Positions 44,530-55,620 of a stretch of DNA of 64,000 nt are shown in pieces. The first letter of the stretch is position 1. Every line of letters starts with the position of its first letter. The stretch covers positions 72,080,435 to 72,144,434 of the forward strand of contig CM043950.1 of NCBI GenBank assembly GCA_014529385.2. Direction: 5' to 3'. A program made the position numbers and the translations under genes. This DNA comes from Adiantum capillus-veneris. Its lineage: Eukaryota; Streptophyta; Polypodiopsida; Polypodiales; Pteridaceae. The notes below the pieces were generated by a model. The model did not search any database, was not told the origin of the DNA, and saw only the letters and a program-made list of their open reading frames with translations.

Positions 44530-45544
44530 GGCTACCCAAGTTACGATGCTTTGAGAACCCCTTCAAACACACATGCAAGAACCCACAACTTTTGACTGAC
44601 TCAATCCCCAAAAACCTCAATGGAGATAAACTTTAGATAAGGACAAACACATGCACATCAAATGAGTTTTCATAGTTGATCATTGGAATTACAACAGGCA
44701 AAGGACATTCCAGGATCTCTCGTAATCTTCTTGGCCCGAACATAAAGACTATGCGTTGCTGGAAAAAAATCTTCCCGGACACATGAACATTTATTTGGAT
44801 TCTCAGAGTTAAATGAAAAGGAGTGAATTGAGGTCCATTTTGATCATCCATTAAAGCCAACCATGAAGCTACCAAGAAAGCACACCTGACTTATCCTCTG
44901 ATTTTGCCAAAATTTCAGTAGCATAACAGCATAAATGGCTCAAAAGACCAAAAATCAGCCATCATAACTTGAAATTTTTTTGAGAGAGTTTCCCTAGAAG
45001 TAGAGCAGTGAGAACCCAAAATATAGACTGTATATGTGTGCATAAACTGTCAACAATAGAACCCGAGCATCAAGTAGGAATCACTAGTACATAGTCTATG
45101 GTGAGGTTACGAAAAGGGTGCTCCAGCTACCTGTATCACCGAAATGATCTCCACATTTGAGAATCCCCCAGCTCAATAAAACCTCACTCTATCGACCCTC
45201 ACACGAACGCTAATGCAAATTGCGTATAGTCAAGTCTCAGAAATGACTATCTTCCAGACCAAGTCTCAGAAATGGCTGGGACTGCCAAATACAACCAAGT
45301 ATGGCTCCACAAATGCGTACAATGGCAGTTTCCACAAGTAACGTACAATCCAACAGACAATGCGCTCAAACAGGCACCAAATGATGCATACCCACAACAA
45401 CTACAAGTGACACCAATGCTAGTATATCACCGTACTTCAGCTACCTGTACCTGCCCCTGTAACCTGTAACCTGTAACCTGTAATCTCCAACCTGCAACCT
45501 GTAATCTCGAAGCTCGAAGCTCGAAGCAGAAGGTACTCGAAGAA
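44530..45544 (-). other. Element leader (copy 1)
   Basis: The 1-kb leader between PBS and gag is nearly identical in order to 46729-47781. Just after the PBS it contains heptamer repeats: on the plus strand CCTGTAA four times at about 45456-45484 and GAAGCTC-type units at about 45508-45527. No long frame is present; the 80-codon minus-strand frame at 44875-44633 has no motif. Confidence 0.75.
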
Positions 45545-45564
45545 GATCCTCCGTGGGGGCCCCA
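45545..45564 (-). other. Primer binding site (copy 1)
   Basis: TGGGGCCCCCACGGAGGATC on the minus strand, six bases (TTCTTT) after LTR copy B. Confidence 0.65.
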
Positions 45565-45570
45565 AAAGAA

Positions 45571-46343
45571 TGTGAGCGGGATGAAAACACACATAGCGCC
45601 TCTATAACGACCCGCCACACACTCTTAGAATGATACACACACACACTATGGGGCACCACTCGGCTTACACAACACACCTGGCCGAGACAGGGAACAGACC
45701 TCTAGAGTGAGAGGAGAGAGACTATCCACTTGCCCACTCCACACAGACACACACACACACACACACACCCAAAAAACTCAGCTCAAAAGAGGGGAACTTC
45801 CGATAATTAGATACAATTGAGCTTGGGCCAACACCAATGGGGCAAATAGCTCACACAATATGGGTAAAATAAGCTAGATACAATCACAAACTAGAGCAGA
45901 AACTTTGCTCATAGGAGAAACTTACACAGAAAAACAGCAAGAAAAGAGTGAGGAATTTGGAAAAATGGATAGCACCATCGCGTCCGGAACGGCCCAAAAC
46001 CCCAGTTTACAATGTCAAAGTGTTCAAATCCGACCTCGGATGAGCAGTTTACGGCCAAAACAGGCTCCAAAAACCCCAAAAAAAATCCTGCAGCTGTTCC
46101 TCCTATCTTCTCCACGTTTTTTCTGGTCTTCTCTATATTTTTCAGTTCCCACACTTAGCTTTATTAGTTGCGCACACGTGGCCTTTTAGATGACCTCAAA
46201 CGGACCCTGAATAGGCCAAAAACTGACCTCGTAGTGCATAGTTGTCACCTTTTTGTATCATCCGCACACCTAGCACTCAGTTTTCCAAATATTGCATCCC
46301 ACAACCAGGTGAAGTGGCCCCAAAAAGTGATCCTCATGATGAC
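45571..46343 (-). repeat. Truncated LTR (copy B)
   Basis: It corresponds to 41847-42622 of copy A. The first ~400 bases of U3 are missing. At 46340-46350 the LTR sequence passes abruptly into gag sequence of the next unit. It serves as 5' LTR of the unit on its left and would have lacked most of its upstream promoter region. Confidence 0.85.
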
Positions 46344-46728
46344 ATTCTCCCAAAGACCAGCCAAGAACCTGTCCTTCTTCATCATGTCAGGCGGGGGTAC
46401 GTGTGGTGCTAAGGCCTTGCACATTCGCTCCCATGCCAATGAAAAATTACGTATGTACGCATCTAATGGCTCACCTTCCTTCTGCACCAAACCTTGTACT
46501 TCTTGCCACACTTTGTCAGGATCTTCTATCTTCACAAACTCCACTTCCAATCCATGCCTTAGATTGTCCCAACTCAATCTTACAGGTGGATCCGCTGCAC
46601 GCAACTCCTCTTCAAATGCCTTGGACCAAACTCGTGCATCACTCTTCAAACAAATTTGGAGAAGGCGTAACATTTGCATAGGGTCATGAATCACTTCTTC
46701 CATGAAACTCCAGATAAGAGAAAGCCAT
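46344..46728 (-). pseudogene. Second, different gag fragment
   Basis: The start MAFSYLEFHGRS at 46728 is almost the same as in the intact gag, but after 14 codons a TGA follows and a deletion has joined it to a later part of gag in another frame. That part (46703-46344) reads QICLKSDARVWSKAFEEELR, LDAYIRNFSLAWERMCKALA and DMMKKDRFLAGLWENV. It is a gag domain, yet clearly different from the gag at 43405-44529 and closer in flavour to LKKDRFTHGLWP in the Tat-like element at 0.6-1.0 kb. The 3' part is lost at the junction with LTR copy B. Confidence 0.8.
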
Positions 46729-47781
46729 GGCTACCCAAGTTTCAATGCTTTGAGAACCCCTTTGAACACACGTGCAAGAACCCAAAACTTTTGACTACCC
46801 AGTCCCCAGAAACTTCAATGGAGCTCAACTTTAGATAAGGACAAACACATGCACATCAAATGAGTTTTCATAGTTGATTATCGGAATTACAACAGGCAAA
46901 GGACATTCCAAGATCTCTCGTAATCTTCTTGGCCCAAACATAAAGACTATGCGCTGCTAGAAAAAAATCTTCCTGGACACATGAACATTTATCTGGATGC
47001 TTTGAGTTAAATGAAATGGAGTGAATTGAGGGCCATTTTGATCATCCATTAAAGCCAACCATGAAGCTCCCAAGAAGGCACACCTGACTTAACCTCTGAT
47101 TTTGCCAAAATTTCAGCAGCATAACAGCATAAATGGCTCAAAAGACCAAAAAACCAGCCATCATAACTTGGAAAAATTTTGGCGGAGTTTCCCCAGAAAT
47201 AGAGCAGTAGGAACCCAAAATATAGATTGTATATGTATGCATAAACTGTCAACAACAAAACCCGAGCATCAAGTAGGACTCACTAGTACATAGCCTATGG
47301 CAAGGTCACAAAAAGGGTGCTCCAGCTACCTCTATCACCGAAAGGATCTCTACATTTGAGAATCCCCCAGCTCAATAAAAACCTCACGCTATCAACCCTC
47401 ACACGAAGGCTAATGCAAATCGCGTATAGTCAAGTCTCAGAAATGACTATCTTCCATGCCAAGTCTCAGAAACGACTGGGACTACCAAATACAACCAAGT
47501 ATGGCTCCACAAATGCGTACAATGGCAGTTTCTACAAGTAACGTACAATCCACCAGACAATGCGCTCAAACAGGCGCCAAGTGATGCTGCCCACAACAAC
47601 TGCAAGTGACATCACTGCTAGTATATCACTGTACTCCAGCTACCTGTACCTGTGTGAATCACCTGTACCTGTACCTGTCCCTGTCCCTGTAACCTGTAAC
47701 CTGTAACCTATAATCTGCAATCTGCAACCTGTAATCCTGAAGCTCGAAGCTCGAAGCTCGAAGCAGAAGGTACTCAAAGAA
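46729..47781 (-). other. Element leader (copy 2)
   Basis: Highly similar to 44530-45544 over its length. The heptamer units near the PBS (47684-47765) differ in number: the GAAGCTC type has one more copy here. Confidence 0.75.
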
Positions 47782-47801
47782 GATCCTCTGTGGGGGCGCC
47801 A
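47782..47801 (-). other. Primer binding site (copy 2)
   Basis: TGGCGCCCCCACAGAGGATC on the minus strand, six bases after LTR copy C. Confidence 0.65.
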
Positions 47802-47807
47802 AAAGAA

Positions 47808-48954
47808 TGTGAGCGGGATGAAAACACACACAGCGCCCCTAAAACGACCCGACACACACTCTTGGGAAGATACACACACACACACACACACTATGGGGCA
47901 CCACTCGGCTTAGACAACACACCTGGCCGAGACAGGGAACACACCTCTGGAGTGAGAGGAGAGAGGCTATCCACTTGCCCACTCCACACAGACACACACA
48001 CACACACACACAAAAAAAAACTCAGCTCAAAAGAGGAGAATTTCTGATGTTTAGATACAATTGAGCTTGGGCCAACACCAATGGGGAAAATAGCTCACAC
48101 AATATGGGTAAAATAAGCCAGATACAATCACAAACTAGAGTAGAAACTTCGCTCATAGGAGAAACTTACACAAAAAAACAGCAGGAAAAGAGTGAGTAAT
48201 TTGGAAAAATGGATAGCGCCATCGCGTCCGAAATGGCCCAAAACCACAGTCTACAATGTCAAAGTGCGCAAATCCGACCTCGGATGAGCAGTTTACGGCC
48301 AAAACAGGCTCCAAAAACCCCAAAGACACACGTGCGGCTGTTCCCCCTCTCTTCTCCACGTTTTTTCTGGTCTTCTCTCTATTTTTCAGTTCCCACACTT
48401 AGCTTTATTAGTTGCGCACATGTGGCCTTTTAGATGACCTCAAACGGACCCTGAACAGGCCAAAAACTGACCTCGCAGTGAATAGTTGTCACCTTTTTGT
48501 ATCATCCGCACACCTAGCACTCAGTTTTCCAAATATTGCATCCCACAACCACGTGAAGTGGCCCCAAAAAGTGATCCTCATGATGACCTTTCTGCATAAG
48601 TATCACAAGAAAACACCCACATCGTGTCCATACTTCTCCGCGTGCGAGTATTGACCCCGTTCGACCTCCTGACGCCACTCGATGCCATCTGACGCACCTG
48701 CTTACCTCATGTCGTCGGCCTGCGGATAGCTTTCTTGAGAATTTTTATGCGCTACCAACTCCTCATTATTGTAGAAAAAACACACTGGTACTGGTAACGA
48801 TGAAAATCGATGCACTATGTACATGCTGCCCTACCTGTACACATGTGGGCCCCACGTAACCACCTGGCTCTGAAAAATGGACAATTCTTTATTTGATGCA
48901 CCATGCATGGGTATGTACATATGCACAATCCCTTGCTCCAAAAAACTCCTGACA
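47808..48954 (-). repeat. LTR (copy C), lacking about 75 bases at its start
   Basis: Matches copy A from its CATCCCGCTCACA end up to AACTCCTGACA at 48954. Copy A continues for 75 more bases (CCTAGCCTGCTAGAGC), copy C does not. It carries longer (CA)n stretches near 47876 and 47990. Confidence 0.85.
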
Positions 48955-49329
48955 ATGTTTACAACCAAACGCCCCCCAGACCGCAGTCTGTGTCGTTTGG
49001 AGGTGCTGAGAGTAACCACTGCTCAGACTTCTTGGTACTCCCCCCGTAGATAACCATGAAGGTCCCGGCCATGAGTAAAAACAAAAATTTTTAATCATTC
49101 AATACTCGCCCCGCAAATAACCACAAGGGTCCGGGCCATGAGTATGAACAAGCATTCTTAAACATCTTTTCTCACTACTCCACCCGGGAGTAAAATCACC
49201 AATCATTTAAATCGGTATTAAACAAGAGTCAAACAATTCAAATCGGCACCAAGACAGGTTCAAAATAGATACCATCCATTTCAAACAAAGTTCAAAAGTA
49301 TCTAACTATAGAACAACTAGAGAGTTCAT
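48955..49329. other. Spacer with two copies of the ~39-bp motif
   Basis: Copies of the CGCAAATAACCA ... GGTCCGGGCCATGAG motif are at 49037-49075 and 49104-49142. With the pair at 41734-41833 they flank the LTR-gag block. No gene is visible. Confidence 0.65.
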
Positions 49330-49337
49330 TTAGGGTT

Positions 49338-50162
49338 TTGTTCGGACAACCAAACTTTGAGGACGGCTGGCTTGCCCTTTTGCATCACAATGATGGTTCG
49401 GTTCTGAGATTGGAGAGTCTCATCATTCTTGTCATAGCAATCACTCTCGCCCAAGAGATGAAGCACAACAAGGGAAAGCCTAAGGAGAAAAAATCTTCTC
49501 AAGGGACATCTCAAAATTTTCAGAACACACCGAATGGTAAGAATGGTAATTCTTCTAGCCCTCCTTCCTCTAATTCCTCGGAAAAGAACTCTAACAATGA
49601 ATCTAAGGGAAAATCTAAAACACCTACAAAACCTAAGCTAACCCCTGATGAAAAATCTTCACAAGGAATTATAGGAGGATACATCACGACTAAAGAACAA
49701 GTGATTTATGCTAAAGAAGGTAGATGTTTTCAATGTCACGTCAAGGGTCACATTAAGAAGGCCTGTCCTAAAAGAGTCCCACCTAAAGAACCAAAGGCAC
49801 CCACAACTACCACAAACTCTGTCACAACACAACCTGCATCTTCTCATGACTCTGACACACACATTGATGAATCTCTCATGAATTGTTATGGTCATGTAAA
49901 AGGACAACGTTTTATCATATTGTTTGATCCAAGAAGTATGCATGATGTGATTAGTCCCCCTCTTGTTGAGAGAGCCCGCCTAGAGGTTAGTCAAAAATCT
50001 CCTCTCGAGGTTTCTGGCTTCACTCCTGGTATGGAATCTCTCATCACAAAGATGTGCCTTGATGTGATATTTACCGTTCAGCAAGCTTCTTTTCGTAGGA
50101 AATTTCTTGTGTCTCCTCTCTCAGGATGTGATATGATTTTATGCATTAAATGGTTTCGTTAA
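49338..50162 (+). pseudogene. gag C-terminus and protease region of the chromovirus
   Basis: An open stretch of 275 codons without an ATG at its beginning, so it is a 3' part of gag. It has a serine/lysine-rich linker and the knuckle CX2CX4HX4C (CFQCHVKGHIKKAC, about 49732-49773). Then comes the protease region. Where the catalytic Asp-Ser/Thr-Gly is expected, the sequence is LFDPRSMHDVISPPLVERA: the Asp is there but Gly is lost. Later GCDMILCIKWF corresponds to the GMDWL-type segment and also deviates. The protease should therefore be inactive. TAA at 50160-50162 ends the frame. Confidence 0.78.
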
Positions 50163-50248
50163 CTAAACCCTCTCATTGATTGGGAGGCTAACACTCTCAC
50201 TTTACATGCCAAAATAGATTCCCCCTCATCATTCGTGCTAAGGAGGGC

Positions 50249-50906
50249 TTGCATTCTTTGCCTCTCATCGCGCATGTGCAGGTAAAGCGTGAGTTACGAC
50301 AAGGAGCACAAGCGGGATTGATCTATGCTGCTCCAGTTTCCCAGAGCATTCAGACTCTAGGTAAGTATTCAGAGTTGTTTACGAAATTTAAAAATCTCTT
50401 TTTGCAGGATGATCTTCCACCTCGTCTCCCACCGGAGCGGCCGGAGGACCATCGCATCGAGCTTATGGAGGGAGCACAGCCTGTCAGTAAGGCTCCCTAC
50501 CATTTGAAGAAGGCACAAGAGGAAGAGTTAGAGCAACAACTCACGGAGTTGGTGGCTAGAGGATTCATACGTCCTAGTGTGAGTCCCTTTGCTGCCCCTA
50601 TTTTGTTCATTCGCAAGAAGGATGGTTCATCTCGTTTGTGTGTTGATTACAACGCATGAAGCAAGATGACCGTCAAGAACAAGTTTCCGATGCCTCACAT
50701 TGAGTATATCCTTGATAGGCTCTATGGGGCAAAGGTTTTCAACAACGTCGATCTCAAAAGTGGATACCATCAAGTACGGGTATTCAAATGCAACATTTTT
50801 AAGACCGCCTTTCGCACTGAGCAAGGGTAATGGGAGTATATTAGTATGCCTTTTGGATCAACAGGAGCCGTGGGTAGGTTCAATCGTCTCATGCTAGGTC
50901 ATTTCG
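50249..50906 (+). pseudogene. Reverse transcriptase of the chromovirus, catalytic site lost
   Basis: The frame 50249-50659 shows LPPERPEDHRIELMEGAQPV and FAAPILFIRKKDGSSRLCVD, then a TGA at 50657-50659. The same frame continues with KFPMPHIEYILDRLYGAKVF and LKSGYHQVRVF, and after a TAA at 50828-50830 WEYISMPFG. In the section where the Tyr-x-Asp-Asp box should be (about 50905-50950) only VRVCVFIFFS-type hydrophobic residues can be read, with no Asp pair. The enzyme is dead in this copy. Confidence 0.8.
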
Positions 50907-51606
50907 GTGATATGGTACGTGTATGTGTGTTCATATTTTTCTCATTTTTGTGCATCGTGGGAACAACATGAAAGAGATGTTGAAAGGGTACTAACTCGTT
51001 TGGATGAGTATCAGTTGTACATTGCACCTAAGAAGCCTGAATTTTTTCTTACTGAAGTTACTAATCTGGGTTATATCATTTTTGCAAAAGGCGTCAAGTG
51101 AGACCCCGTGAAGGTGGAACAGGTTCGTAATTGGGATTTTCCCAAAACTACATATGATGTGCATTCTTTTCTTGGTTTATGTCAATCATATAGTTCGCAC
51201 GTAGAGAATTTTGCACAGATTGCTGCACCTATGACTGATGTTTTGAAAGGGGTAAAGACTCGTCGTCAGCGCGTAGACTTTCTCGAGGCAGCCATTGAGG
51301 CTTTCGCAGCTCTCAAGGTTGCGGTGACGGAAGCTCCATGTCTTATCGTTGCTTCTTGGGATGATCCCTTTGAGGTATGGACGGATGCGAGCAATGTCGC
51401 CATAGGCACTGTGCTATAGCAGCACGGTTGTCTTGTAGCTTTCCTTAGTCGAAAGCTCAATAGTGTGGAAAAGAATTATTCAGTTTATGATAAAGAACTT
51501 TTGTCTGTCATTCAATATCTTAAGCATTGGAAGCATTTTTTGTATGGTAGAGAGTTTATAGTGCGCACAGATCATCAAGCCCTCAAGTGGCTCTAGTCTA
51601 TGCCTA
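50907..51606 (+). pseudogene. RNase H of the chromovirus
   Basis: Fragments in order are LDEYQLYIAPKKPEFF and VHSFLGLCQSYSSHVENFAQ (connection). The RNase H catalytic positions are kept: Asp in VWTDASNVAIG, Glu in VYDKELLSVIQ and Asp in VRTDHQALKWL. TGA 51099-51101, TAG 51417-51419 and TAG 51596-51598 interrupt. Confidence 0.78.
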
Positions 51607-52817
51607 GTGCACAATTGGAGTGATCGCCAAGCACGGTGGTCACAATTTTTTGAGCAATTTGGCGGTTTGATTAAGTATGTTCCTGGAAAAGCTAACCCTA
51701 TTGTAGATGTGTTGAGTCGCAAAGGACAGATTTTGGCTCTTGAGTCAAGAACCACATTTTCTATGCAGGGTAATTCTTTTGATAGCATGAAGAATCAGTA
51801 TGCAGATTCGGAGTTTGGTATGTATTGGTTGCAGGATCTTGCTTCCCAAGGGCCCAACAACTATCTTATTCATGATGGATTGTTATTTTTTTATCAGCGT
51901 CTATGTGTCTTTCCCTCTCTCAGGCCAACCATATTGCATGATGCACATGATTCTGTCACGGGTGGGCATAGGGGAATGAACACCACATTGGAAAAGATTG
52001 AATGTTTTTTTTATTGGCCTAAAATGCAGAAAGACGTGTTTTGTTATGTCACACAGTGCACCATATGTCAAAAAGTAAAAGCTCCTCGGGGTAAGCAGCA
52101 AGGCCTCTTGCTTCCACTACCTATTCCGGAGGGACCTTTTCAGGATATCTCTATGGATTTTGTGACTAACTACCACCAAGTCTGCATTCAAGAAACACTC
52201 AATGTTTAACGATTGTTTATCGTTTTAGAAAATTTTGCATGTTCATTCCTTGTAAAGCCACAGTTACTGCACAGGATGTTGCACGATTGTTCATTAAGCA
52301 TTGGTACCCCCTGTGTGGTTTGCCAAAGTCTATTGTTTCAAATAGGGATGTTAAGTTCACGTCCAAATTTTGGCGTGCTTTCTTTGAAAATTTTGGCACA
52401 AAGTTGAATTTTTCATCTGATTTTCATCCACAGTTCGATGGTCAAACGGAAATTTATAATCAATTGGCTTTTGATGTGTTGAAATCTTATGTGCATGATC
52501 AACAGTCTCAATGGGAGCTCTATCTCCCATTGGTTCAGGCTATTCTCAATGATTCCTTCTCTTCTGCTATTGGTCGAACTCCGTATGAGGCAGATTTTGG
52601 CCGTCACTTCCAGTCACCGTTGACTAGATCGGTCAGTCCAATGCCTGATGCCAATGCTGAGAGTCAGTCATTGGATGAGATTTTTGAGAGTGTGAAGCTT
52701 CGGCTAAGCAAGGCTCAGTAATCTTGTTCTGGACAGGCTAACAAGCATTGTCAGGAGTTCTCGACCAAGGAAGGAGATTGGATGTATCTACGAATCATGA
52801 AATAGCGTCTTAAGCAA
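51607..52817 (+). pseudogene. Integrase of the chromovirus
   Basis: The frame 51607-52209 (201 codons) contains the zinc site: histidines in HDSVTGGHRGMNT and cysteines in CTICQKVK. It also has the first catalytic Asp in DISMDFVTNYH. After a frame shift near 52205-52240 the frame 52239-52721 gives the second Asp in IVSNRDVKFTSKFW and the Glu in FDGQTEIYNQLAFDVLKSYV. The segment AIGRTPYEADFG is the conserved end of the core. TAA 52719-52721 and TAG 52803-52805 follow. All three DDE residues and the HHCC site are still present. Confidence 0.82.
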
Positions 52818-53225
52818 GTGGGAAATAAATGCCCTAAGTTATCTTTTCGTATGTATGGTCAGTTTCCAGTCATCAAAAAGATTAATGAGGTTTCAATGAA
52901 ATTGCAATTGCCTAACTCATGGTCTATGCACAACATTTTCCATGTTTCTTGGTTGAAAGTGTTTCAGGGAACACCTCCAAAGGACGTTTTGGAAAAAAAA
53001 CAACCGGAGATCATCGATGAAGCTGAAGTCATGGAGCCGGAGCAAATCTTGTTGCATCGGTTTTGCCATGGTTCGAAGAAACAAGTATGACAATATTTTT
53101 TGAAGTTCAAAGATCGAGGAACCCATGAAGCGGTGTGGTTAGACGAAGAGTTCTTCAAGGATTATCCAGAGTTGTTGGCATACTACAAGGAAGCCATGCA
53201 GCTCGGTACCAGTACCTCACTTTAA
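52818..53225 (+). pseudogene. Integrase C-terminus with chromodomain-like tail
   Basis: The frame reads LSFRMYGQFPVIKKINEVSM and HNIFHVSWLKVFQG, the standard C-terminal part of chromovirus integrase. Next is EPEQILLHRFCHGSKKQV, a TGA at 53088-53090, and in the same frame QYFLKFKDRGTHEAVWLDEE. The spacing of ILxHR, LKFK and AVWLDEE corresponds to a chromodomain, although aromatic-cage residues are incomplete. Chromodomains direct integration to chromatin with particular histone marks. The final TAA is at 53223-53225. Confidence 0.78.
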
Positions 53226-53236
53226 AAAGGAGGGGA
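53224..53236 (+). other. Polypurine tract
   Basis: AAAAAGGAGGGGA follows the pol stop and is followed by TGTCATGTGACA at 53237. Confidence 0.75.
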
Positions 53237-54430
53237 TGTCATGTGACACATCCCAAACCTATGTGTCTGTGGAAAAGATACACCATAACAAGGTTTTCTT
53301 CAAGTCTAGTCAAGTTAAATTAGAAGTGATCTGGCACTTTTGTGAGTCTATTTGTAGACCGTGCATCCCAGTCACTCAGTGCAGATGCATATCCTCTGGT
53401 TGCACACTGCATAAGCATAAGGATTTTCATCAGATTCCATCAGGGTCAATTTGGGGATTTTTCAAGTGACTTTATCCCATTTTCCCCTATTTTTCACTTA
53501 TTTATTAAGTGACTTTTGTTGGGTACTCAGTAGGGAAAATTGGGTAAGTTAAAATATAAGCTAACCCAAGTTAGCACAATTGGGCAGATGAGCAAGGAGC
53601 ACAGCATGCTTCCCCCAGCAACCGGTGTTCCCTCCCTCTCTCAGCAAGACCCTCCCCAAGCCATCTTGGTGAGGCCCCCCTTCCTTCAGCCATCAGCGTT
53701 TTCATCATTGCCATCAGGATCCCTTCCCTTGGTGTTTTCCCAGATTCAGCCCATTGCCATCCCAGCACACTTGCCTGGCGTTTCCCCCCTTCAAGGAGCC
53801 CAAAGCCAGCATTTTTGGATCGCTAACCATAAACAGATATCAACGTTTTTTCCTCAGCATTTTACAACAAATTTTCAACCAAAAAAAAAGCAGCCTTTGC
53901 TAGCGTTTTTCTAGCAGGTATTCAGCCCTAACTCACAGCCTTGGCATCGCAGTTCATCAGCATTTTCAGCATACGTTTATAACCACAAAAATGCAGCCAA
54001 AGCTTGGCTTGATTCGCATTTTTATTCAGCCTAAGTCCCTTGCTAAAAATCAAGGATTTTCAGCCATGTTAAGAACCCCCAAGATCACCCAGAACCTCAA
54101 CAATTCCCCCCTTGTGGACAACAGATAGAAGAGGACCCAAATCAGCCCTAAAGTCATCGTCGTCGTCATCGACATAGCCCCCATTTGCATCAGTCCATGC
54201 ATCATCGTTGTACACCTTTGTGCAATCAAAGTTAGACCACTCTCCTCGACAAGAGTGGGGCCTTCGGAGGAGGGTTTTACAACCTCTCGGGTGTCGTATC
54301 TCTTTCTCTCCTTCTCTCAATCTCATTCACTTGCACTCTCAATATCCATTCACTTTGTTCGTGATCATAGCACTCTCCATAAGTCGGAAGCCTATCTCCT
54401 TCCCTAAGAATTAAAAGGAACCTTGAGCAG
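53237..54430 (+). repeat. 3' LTR of the chromovirus (end uncertain)
   Basis: It begins TGTCATGTGACACATCCC, a start typical for plant chromovirus LTRs. A TATA-like AAAATATAAGC is at 53551-53561. The 3' end could not be located. 54430 is a nominal limit after a CTC-rich stretch. A minus-strand frame at 54326-54069 with an aspartate run (VDDDDDDFRADLGPLL) has no motif known to me. Confidence 0.5.
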
Positions 54431-55620
54431 TAAAGATCACTAATCTTGAGAAAATACAACATTCATTCTGCTGCACCTTACAGAGGCATCTATGCAAGAT
54501 GAACCATAGAGGAAGGTGCATAGTGCCATGTAATGCGACAATCGTCCAAATTGAAAATAACTGAAGATCTCACCCATGTCGTCAAAAAAGAGTATCTACG
54601 TCGCTGATGCCTTGCAGGAGCCCGCTAAGGTATCACACTAGTTGCGAAGAGTATGCAACAACTCAATCCAACCTGAGAGATGGGTTTTTGGGCGAGTATG
54701 AGATTGACACCAGAGAGACTCTTTGCCACATTCAAACAAAAAAACTCCTATCATGCTTCGATGTGAACATGGATATCCAAGGTGGATAGGCTGAATAAGG
54801 ATTTATTTTCACATTTCAAGGAGAATCCTCTACGGACTTCTATTAGGGCCTTGGCGTGATTCTACAAACAGGTTGTACACGGATCCTTGGCATAGCTTTA
54901 GACTATTTTGAGCTTTTGTTTACTACAGATCAATTGACTGCTAATGGCTTACATGCCAGAGAGAGGTTTGGTCTCATGTCCAGCCAGTGGCTCCAGAGAC
55001 TATACATCACGGTTTACTAGATCATCCATGGATGGTGCTATGGGGGGGGGGGGGGGGGGGGGGGGGGTATTCCTATCGATGTTAATAGAGGGATTCTTAG
55101 ATAAATGCTTCGGGTGCAAAGAAACAAGTGAGGATCCCCTTCTCTTGTTTCAAAAGTGTCCGTCTACGAGAGACCATGCGGGTAAAATAAGGCAAAATAT
55201 GTAAATAGATACAACAGACAGGGAAGATCCTATTCTTCAAGAAAGATCTACTCTTGGGAGGAAAGATTTTCAAGAACCAAGCCATTTTGATCTACACGCA
55301 AATTGTCCACTTCTGCTATTTTAGGCAAGTCCAGAAGTCTAAGAACCTGCGTATTTTCAAAGCGACTGCTCGACAGCTAACTTCATAAAGATTATTCAAG
55401 AAAGAAAAGAAGTGATCACATCTATTGGAAAACACAATAACTATGAGGAGTGGACACAAGCAATCAAGGCCATCACAATTCTAGCATCAATCAATCTACA
55501 AAATGTAACTATCTAAATACTTTTTGTGTGTCAGGGGCTGTGTAGCTCCGAAACGTGTGTTATGACCCCTCAAGGCACCTAGTGTGCTTGAGGATAATTG
55601 TACATTTTTTTGGGTTGATA
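54431..55620 (+). pseudogene. Possible LINE-type fragment around a G26 run
   Basis: Broken plus-strand frames read LTANGLHARERFGLMSSQWL before the G run and DKCFGCKETSEDPLLLFQKC after it. The second resembles the zinc-binding segment at the end of plant LINE reverse transcriptases (CxxC followed by a hydrophobic stretch and Cys). The assignment rests on these few residues only. No RT catalytic box was found. Confidence 0.2.
55042..55067 (+). repeat. G26 homopolymer
   Basis: Twenty-six consecutive G. The length may be affected by sequencing or assembly. Confidence 0.95.

Larger units (their letters stand above)
49330..54430 (+). mobile_element. Chromodomain Ty3/gypsy element (chromovirus), 5' truncated and inactive
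   Basis: Pieces of gag with zinc knuckle, protease, RT, RNase H, integrase and a chromodomain-like tail lie in order on the plus strand, followed by a polypurine tract and LTR-like sequence. No 5' LTR or N-terminal gag was found. The C-terminal chromodomain identifies the chromovirus branch. Breaks are frequent in all domains. Confidence 0.82.
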
